The notes below the pieces were generated by a model. It saw nothing but the letters and a program-made list of their open reading frames with translations. It did not search any database and was not told the origin of the DNA. Of a stretch of 64,000 bases of DNA, positions 45,464-64,000 are shown piece after piece. The DNA comes from Minicystis rosea. Its GTDB lineage: Bacteria > Myxococcota_A > Polyangia > Polyangiales > Polyangiaceae. Position 1 is the first letter of the stretch. Each line of letters starts with the position of its first letter. The position numbers were made by a program, and so were the translations under genes. The stretch lies in NCBI GenBank assembly GCA_001931535.1, contig CP016211.1:896501-960500 (forward strand). Direction: 5' to 3'.

Positions 45464-47311
45464 TCAGGCGCGCGTGAAGACGGTGCAGCTCGACGGAGGG
45501 AAGGTGAGGGGCGCGGCGCGATCGGCCGCGAGGCCTTCGGGGAACGTCGGGCCCGGGCCATCGAAGCGAGGATCGGTGGTCTCGAGCAGCGTGCGAAACG
45601 GGCCGTGCGGCAAGGGCAACGCGGGTGAAGCCGGGGTGTCGCCGAACGCGAGCACGATGACGACCTCGGAGGCGCCGTGCCAGCGACGCATGAAGAGGAC
45701 GCCGTCGTCTTCGAAGGCGATGGCTTCGAGCGTGTCGCGGTCACCGTGCGCGAGGGCAGGGATCTCGCGGCGCAGGCGGATGAGCGATTGATGAAGCGCG
45801 AGCAGCGCGGGGCCTCGGCCTTCGCGGCGGCGATCCCAGACGAGCTTGCTCTTCTGGAAGGTCTCTTCGGCCTGCGGATCGGGGGGCGTGCCCGTCCAGC
45901 CGAAGGCCGCGAGCTCTTCGCGGCGACCGCGGCGCACGGCGCGCGCGAGGCCGTGATCCCCATAGCTCGTGAAGAACAGGAAGGGCGCGATCTCGCCGTG
46001 CTCCTCGCCCATGAAGAGCATCGGTGAGAACGGTGAGAGCAAGAGCGCGGCGGCGGCGAGCTTCTGCGCTTCGAAGGAGACGAGCGACGAAAGCCGCTCT
46101 CCGCCGGGGCGGTTGCCGACTTGATCGTGGTTCTGCGCGAACGTCACGAGGCGCCGCGCCGACGCCTCGCCGATCGGGCGACCCTGGCTGCGCTCGCGGA
46201 AGCCCGAGCGCTGGCCGGTGTACGTGAAGCCGTCGCGGAGCGCCTTGGCGATGTGCTCGATGCGACCGAAGTCGGCGTAGTAGCCCGCGCGCTCGCCGGT
46301 GAGCCGCGCATGGAGAGCGTGGTGGAAGTCGTCGTTCCAGGCGCCGTCGAGGCCGATGCCGCCGCGTGCCACCTCCGTGAAGATGCGCGCGTCGTTGGTG
46401 TCGCTCTCGGCGAAGAGGTGCACGCGGCGGCCGCTCGCGGCGGCGAGATCGTGAACGGCGTCGCCGAGCGCTTCGAGGAAGGTGCGCGCGGACATGTCGA
46501 CGATGGCGCTCACCGCATCGAGGCGGAGCGCGTCGACGCCCAATACGCCGACGAAGTGGAGCGCGCTCTCGATGAAGAAGCGGCGCACCTCGTCGCTCTC
46601 GGGGCCGTCGAAGTTGAGCGCGCGACCCCAGGGCGTGCGGTAGCGATCGGTGAAGTAAGGGCCGAAGTCCGCGAGGTAGGTGCCCTCGGGGCCGAGGTGG
46701 TTGTAGACGACGTCGAGGATCACCGCGATGCCGCGCGCGTGACACGCGTCGACGAAGCGGCGCATGGCCGCGGGGCCGCCGTAGCTCGCCTGCACCGCGA
46801 AGGGATAGGCGCCGTCGTAGCCCCAGTTGCGATCGCCGGGGAACGCGGCGACGGGCATGATCTCGACGGCGGTGATGCCGAGGTCACGAAGATCGTCGAG
46901 GCGCGTGATGGCCGCGTCGAAGGTTCCCTCCTGCGTGAAGGTGCCGACGTGCAGCTCGTACGTGATGTAGCCCGCGAGCTCGATGCCCTTGAAATCGAGG
47001 CTCGATCGCGGGCCGAGATCGACGATCTCCGAGGGGCCGTGCACACCTTCGGGCTGGAAGCGCGAGGCGGGATCCGGGCGGTCTTTGTCGCCGTCGAGCA
47101 CGAGGCGATAGCGGCGGCCGGGCGGCGCGTCGTCGTGCTCGCCGGCGTGGTAGCCGTTGCCTTCGGGCGCGAGCGTGAAGCGCTGTTCGCTCGGGCCGAG
47201 CAGACGGACCGCCACCGTCTTCGCGACGGGGGCCCACACGCGAAAGCGCGTGCGGCCTCCGCCGAGATGCACGGCGCCGAGCGTCCGTTCCGAAGCGGGG
47301 GCCTCGCTCAC
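45464..47311 (-). CDS. treZ: Malto-oligosyltrehalose trehalohydrolase
   Basis: A 615-residue GH13 enzyme, GTG 47311. An N-terminal beta domain (TRFRVWAPVAKTVAVRLLG) precedes the catalytic barrel: YELHVGTFTQEGTFDAAI, WGYDGAYPFAVQASYGGP, VILDVVYNHLGPEGTYL, VDALRLDAVSAI with the nucleophile Asp, HLFAESDTND with the acid Glu, and FAQNHDQVGNRPGGERL. The enzyme releases trehalose from maltooligosyltrehalose, the second step of the TreY-TreZ route. TreY is not in the window. Trehalose is a stress and spore solute in myxobacteria. A small lipoprotein gene lies 34 bp upstream in the same direction. Confidence 0.95.
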   Translation of the reverse strand: MSEAPASERTLGAVHLGGGRTRFRVWAPVAKTVAVRLLGPSEQRFTLAPEGNGYHAGEHDDAPPGRRYRLVLDGDKDRPDPASRFQPEGVHGPSEIVDLGPRSSLDFKGIELAGYITYELHVGTFTQEGTFDAAITRLDDLRDLGITAVEIMPVAAFPGDRNWGYDGAYPFAVQASYGGPAAMRRFVDACHARGIAVILDVVYNHLGPEGTYLADFGPYFTDRYRTPWGRALNFDGPESDEVRRFFIESALHFVGVLGVDALRLDAVSAIVDMSARTFLEALGDAVHDLAAASGRRVHLFAESDTNDARIFTEVARGGIGLDGAWNDDFHHALHARLTGERAGYYADFGRIEHIAKALRDGFTYTGQRSGFRERSQGRPIGEASARRLVTFAQNHDQVGNRPGGERLSSLVSFEAQKLAAAALLLSPFSPMLFMGEEHGEIAPFLFFTSYGDHGLARAVRRGRREELAAFGWTGTPPDPQAEETFQKSKLVWDRRREGRGPALLALHQSLIRLRREIPALAHGDRDTLEAIAFEDDGVLFMRRWHGASEVVIVLAFGDTPASPALPLPHGPFRTLLETTDPRFDGPGPTFPEGLAADRAAPLTFPPSSCTVFTRA

Positions 47312-47345
47312 GCAGGTCCGCGCATGGTGAGGGACGGGGACACCG

Positions 47346-47927
47346 TCAATTCGGGAACCAGATCAGCTTGCCTTCGATCTGCTTGTAACAAGCGGCGCGC
47401 GCCGAGTCCTCGTCGGCTTCGCACGAGGAGCTCTTGAGGCACGAGGACAGCGTGTGCAGCGCGCCCCCGTTGTAGATGCCGTAGAACAGCGCGCGCTGCG
47501 AGCTCTCCAGCTTCTTCACGGCGGCCACGCACTCGGGGATCGCCACCTTCTCGCAGCGGTTGGCGCGCTCGCAGCGGGCGTCGATGGCTTCGAGGAAGGC
47601 CGCGTCGTCGATGCTCATCTTCGAGATCACCTCGTCGTTGCACTCGGCGACGAGGTGTCCGATGTCGACCGGCTTGTCGCCGTACGAGTCCTTGTGCGCG
47701 GGGACGCACTTCGCGATCCCACGCAGGTACGGCGCCGACGCCGTCGGGTACGCGGCCTTGCAGGAGCCGAGGTGCTCCCACGAGCCGGCGGCGCCGCTCG
47801 CCTTCGCGAGCGCATCGCACCAGCTCTTTTGCGCGGCCTCGACCGCGCCGTGATCCGCGTAGCTGGCAGGGGTGCAAGCGGCGAGCGCGAGCACCAGCGC
47901 GCCCAGACATTGGCGAGAGACGGACAT
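47346..47927 (-). CDS. Small lipoprotein of unknown function
   Basis: A 193-residue protein, ATG 47927. MSVSRQCLGALVLALAAC is a lipoprotein signal with lipobox LALAAC. The mature part is helical with nine further cysteines (SWCDAL, GSCKAAYP, AKCVPAH, AECNDEV, RCERANRCEKV, PECVAAV) but no repeat pattern. No family was recognised. It is transcribed in the same direction as treZ, 34 bp upstream of it, and may share its transcript. Confidence 0.65.
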   Translation of the reverse strand: MSVSRQCLGALVLALAACTPASYADHGAVEAAQKSWCDALAKASGAAGSWEHLGSCKAAYPTASAPYLRGIAKCVPAHKDSYGDKPVDIGHLVAECNDEVISKMSIDDAAFLEAIDARCERANRCEKVAIPECVAAVKKLESSQRALFYGIYNGGALHTLSSCLKSSSCEADEDSARAACYKQIEGKLIWFPN

Positions 47928-48052
47928 GGCTCGAACGCTATCACGGGGCGCGAAAGCAGGTCGAATCCGCCGTGCTCGGCGCGATGGTGCGCGGTGATCG
48001 CAGCCTCGATCGCGGCTGCGTGATCAGCGCCGGCTCGCCCGGCGCCGAGTTT

Positions 48053-48070
48053 GGGGCCGCTTGCGGCCCC
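48053..48070 (-). terminator. Hairpin downstream of trmFO
   Basis: GGGGCCGC (48053-48060) and GCGGCCCC (48063-48070) pair perfectly around TT, 7 bp after the trmFO stop. There is no T-run on the coding strand, so it may act as an mRNA end or pause structure rather than a classic terminator. Confidence 0.4.
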
Positions 48071-48077
48071 ATCGTGA

Positions 48078-49475
48078 TCACGAAGCCGTCGGGACCGTCA
48101 CACCGATCTGCGGCAGCCACGCGGTCAAGTCGGCGAGCGCGCGCTCGGCCATCATCTCGTAGCGGGCGCGCTTCTTCAGCTTGCGGCTCTTGCCTTCGAG
48201 CGGCGGCATCTGCGCCCACGTGATGTTGGACGGCTGGTAGCGCGGTTGCGGCCGCGAGAGGTGCGTGAGGATGCCGCCGAGCGCGGTGGTGGGCGGTGGC
48301 GGCGTCTGCGTCTCGCCGCGCAGGCGCTGGGCGAGGAGCACCGCGCAGAGGAAGCCGCCCGCGGCGCTCTCCACGTAACCTTCGACGCCCGACACCTGAC
48401 CCGCGAGGTGCACGCCGGGCAGCGCGTGGAGCTCCATCCCCGGGCCGAGCAGCACGGGCGCGTTCACGAACGTGTTCCGGTGCACCGAGCCGAAGCGCAG
48501 GATCTCGGCCTCTTCCAAGCCCGGGATCGACCGGAACACGCGGAGCTGATCGGGATACTTCATCCGCGTTTGGAACCCGACGAGGTTGTACGCCGTCGCC
48601 GCCGCGTCCTCCGGGCGGAGCTGCACCACGGCGTACGGCCTGCGGCCCGTGCGCGGATCGACGAGGCCCACGGGCTTCATCGGCCCGAAGGCGAGCGTCA
48701 TCTCACCGCGCTCGGCCATCACTTCGCAGGGCAGGCAGCCCTCGAAGTAGCGCGGCTCCTCGAAGTCGCGCGCGGGCACCTTCTCGGCCTCGACCAGCGC
48801 CTTCACGAAGGCCTTGTATCCGGCCTCGTCGAAGGGGCAGTTGACGTACGCCTCGTCGCCGCCGCTCTCCGCGTCGGCGGCGCTCTCGGCGGCCTCGGCG
48901 GCTTCCTCCGCGGAGCGGAGCGCGCCGCCCTTGCCGTAGCGCGATTGCTTCCAGACCTTGTTCCAGTCGATCGAATCCGCGCTCACGATGGGCGCGATGG
49001 CGTCGTAGTAGGCGAGGTGCTCGGCGCCGACCGCCGCGGCGATGCTGCTCGCGAGCGCGTCGGAGGTGAGCGGGCCGGTGGCTACGATGAGCGGGCGATC
49101 GGCCGGGAGCTCGGTGACCTCGCGGTGCTCGACGCGGATGCGCGGATGGCTCTTCACGACGCGGGTCATCTCCGCGGCGAAGCGCTCCCGATCGACCGCG
49201 AGGGCGCCGCCCGCCGGCACGCTGGTGGCGTCGGCGCAGCGGAGAGCGAGCGAGCCGGCGCGGCGCATCTCTTCCTTGAGGAGGCCCACGGCGTTGGCGA
49301 GCGCGGCGCCGCGCATCGAGTTCGAGCAGACGAGCTCGGCGAGCTGATCGCTGGTCTGCGCCGGCGTGCGCTTGTGCGGCTTCATCTCGACGAGCACGAC
49401 GTCGATGCCGCGCTCCGCGAGCTGAAAGGCTGCCTCACAACCGGCGAGGCCGCCGCCGACGATGGTCACGTGCAT
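48078..49475 (-). CDS. trmFO: Methylenetetrahydrofolate-tRNA (uracil-5-)-methyltransferase TrmFO
   Basis: A 465-residue flavoprotein, ATG 49475. It opens with the FAD-binding [23 protein letters not shown], then [26 protein letters not shown], and the family block [19 protein letters not shown] and [16 protein letters not shown], the last holding the conserved cysteines. The C-terminus has [21 protein letters not shown]. The enzyme makes 5-methyluridine at position 54 of tRNA with folate and FADH2. It is divergent from the NRPS gene. Confidence 0.95.
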   Translation of the reverse strand: MHVTIVGGGLAGCEAAFQLAERGIDVVLVEMKPHKRTPAQTSDQLAELVCSNSMRGAALANAVGLLKEEMRRAGSLALRCADATSVPAGGALAVDRERFAAEMTRVVKSHPRIRVEHREVTELPADRPLIVATGPLTSDALASSIAAAVGAEHLAYYDAIAPIVSADSIDWNKVWKQSRYGKGGALRSAEEAAEAAESAADAESGGDEAYVNCPFDEAGYKAFVKALVEAEKVPARDFEEPRYFEGCLPCEVMAERGEMTLAFGPMKPVGLVDPRTGRRPYAVVQLRPEDAAATAYNLVGFQTRMKYPDQLRVFRSIPGLEEAEILRFGSVHRNTFVNAPVLLGPGMELHALPGVHLAGQVSGVEGYVESAAGGFLCAVLLAQRLRGETQTPPPPTTALGGILTHLSRPQPRYQPSNITWAQMPPLEGKSRKLKKRARYEMMAERALADLTAWLPQIGVTVPTAS

Positions 49476-49964
49476 GGGTTCGCTCCGACGCGGCCGCGCG
49501 GGGGGCGGACGCGGGTGCATCGTTACCACGTTTCGCCGCGTCGGGCCTCGCGTTCGTCGTCTCGGGACCGCGACGGCGGGCAAAGTCATCAGCCCTGCGC
49601 GCGAGGATGATCTTCTCGTCCCGGAGGCGGCCTTCTTCGCAGGCGAGCCCCTCCATGCGCGAGGGAACGGGAGCACGTGTGCTTTGCGATCCATCGACAC
49701 GCGTACACCGAACTGCGCGCTCCGATCGCGAGATGCGATGGCGCGCATCGCGCCCGCGCCGATGCACGATCGGCGCGCCGACGCAAAAGAACACGTGATT
49801 GCGGGCGCATCTTCGGGGTGCGCGGCACGCGAATCTGCTGCTCCGCCCGACGCCAACTTGCGTCCTCGGCGCCGACGGCGAGACTAGACTCCTCATCTCC
49901 CAGCAGCACGCCCGTCCGCAGGTCCGGCGCGCTGAAATCGCGCAAAAACACGAGGGAGATCGGC
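49476..49964. other. Divergent region between trmFO and the NRPS gene
   Basis: About 490 bp with no convincing gene. No Fur-type palindrome like those at 4522 and 15233 was found, so iron control of the NRPS is not supported from this side. GAGGGAG precedes the NRPS start. Confidence 0.4.

Positions 49965-64000
<14,036 letters not shown>

Overview
The window is high-GC DNA that reads as a Polyangiales-type myxobacterium. Many secreted lipoproteins carry a lipobox followed by a Ser/Gly/Thr-rich linker. Two genes end in MYXO-CTERM-like anchors. There are two large Ser/Thr protein kinases, an NtrC-type sigma-54 activator and a giant non-ribosomal peptide synthetase (NRPS). No rRNA, tRNA or CRISPR array was seen.

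Layout. 1-4250: a cNMP-binding protein cut by the window edge, a Suppressor-of-fused-domain protein, an OmpA-like lipoprotein, an outer-membrane barrel protein and a decayed TolB-like propeller gene. 4500-9224: a Fur-type operator, then an overlapping operon of two RCC1-repeat lipoproteins and a di-heme oxidoreductase; the first RCC1 frame is broken by one missing base. 9617-15118: a histidine kinase and an NtrC-family regulator, then two phased enhancer palindromes and a -24/-12 promoter, then a DUF3500 lipoprotein and a HupE/UreJ-type membrane protein. This looks like a self-contained sigma-54 circuit. 15216-20677: a Fur-type operator/promoter, a long leader, an HmuY-like lipoprotein coupled to a secreted metalloprotease, and a siderophore-interacting protein. 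The protease gene is split by a 1565-bp IS4-family (IS50-group) element with 17-bp inverted repeats and a 9-bp target duplication. Removing the element and one duplication copy restores a 488-codon frame exactly.

20805-36737 holds mostly housekeeping and stress genes: CehA/McbA-type hydrolase, M3 oligopeptidase with Hsp33, VanZ-like protein, maleylacetoacetate isomerase, GDT1-like protein, a six-IPT/TIG-domain protein, a CAP lipoprotein, and inositol-phosphate synthase followed by a TsdA-like di-heme cytochrome. 36975-49475 holds two Ser/Thr kinases (the first fused to PEGA repeats, with two homopolymer frame breaks), a MYXO-CTERM-like protein, a TPR/zinc-ribbon protein, a Cys-rich lipoprotein, TreZ, a small lipoprotein and TrmFO. 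49965-64000: one uninterrupted NRPS frame running off the right edge, ordered C-A-T four times and then a fifth C domain, with no epimerisation or thioesterase domain inside the window.

Iron is a recurring theme (two Fur-type palindromes, HmuY, siderophore-interacting protein, DHOR-type cytochrome). Metal handling is the most economical guess for the sigma-54 circuit. Frame breaks in homopolymers at about 5212, 38133-38139 and 38174-38178 suggest either residual assembly indels or recent mutations. All functions are inferred from sequence motifs recognised by eye.
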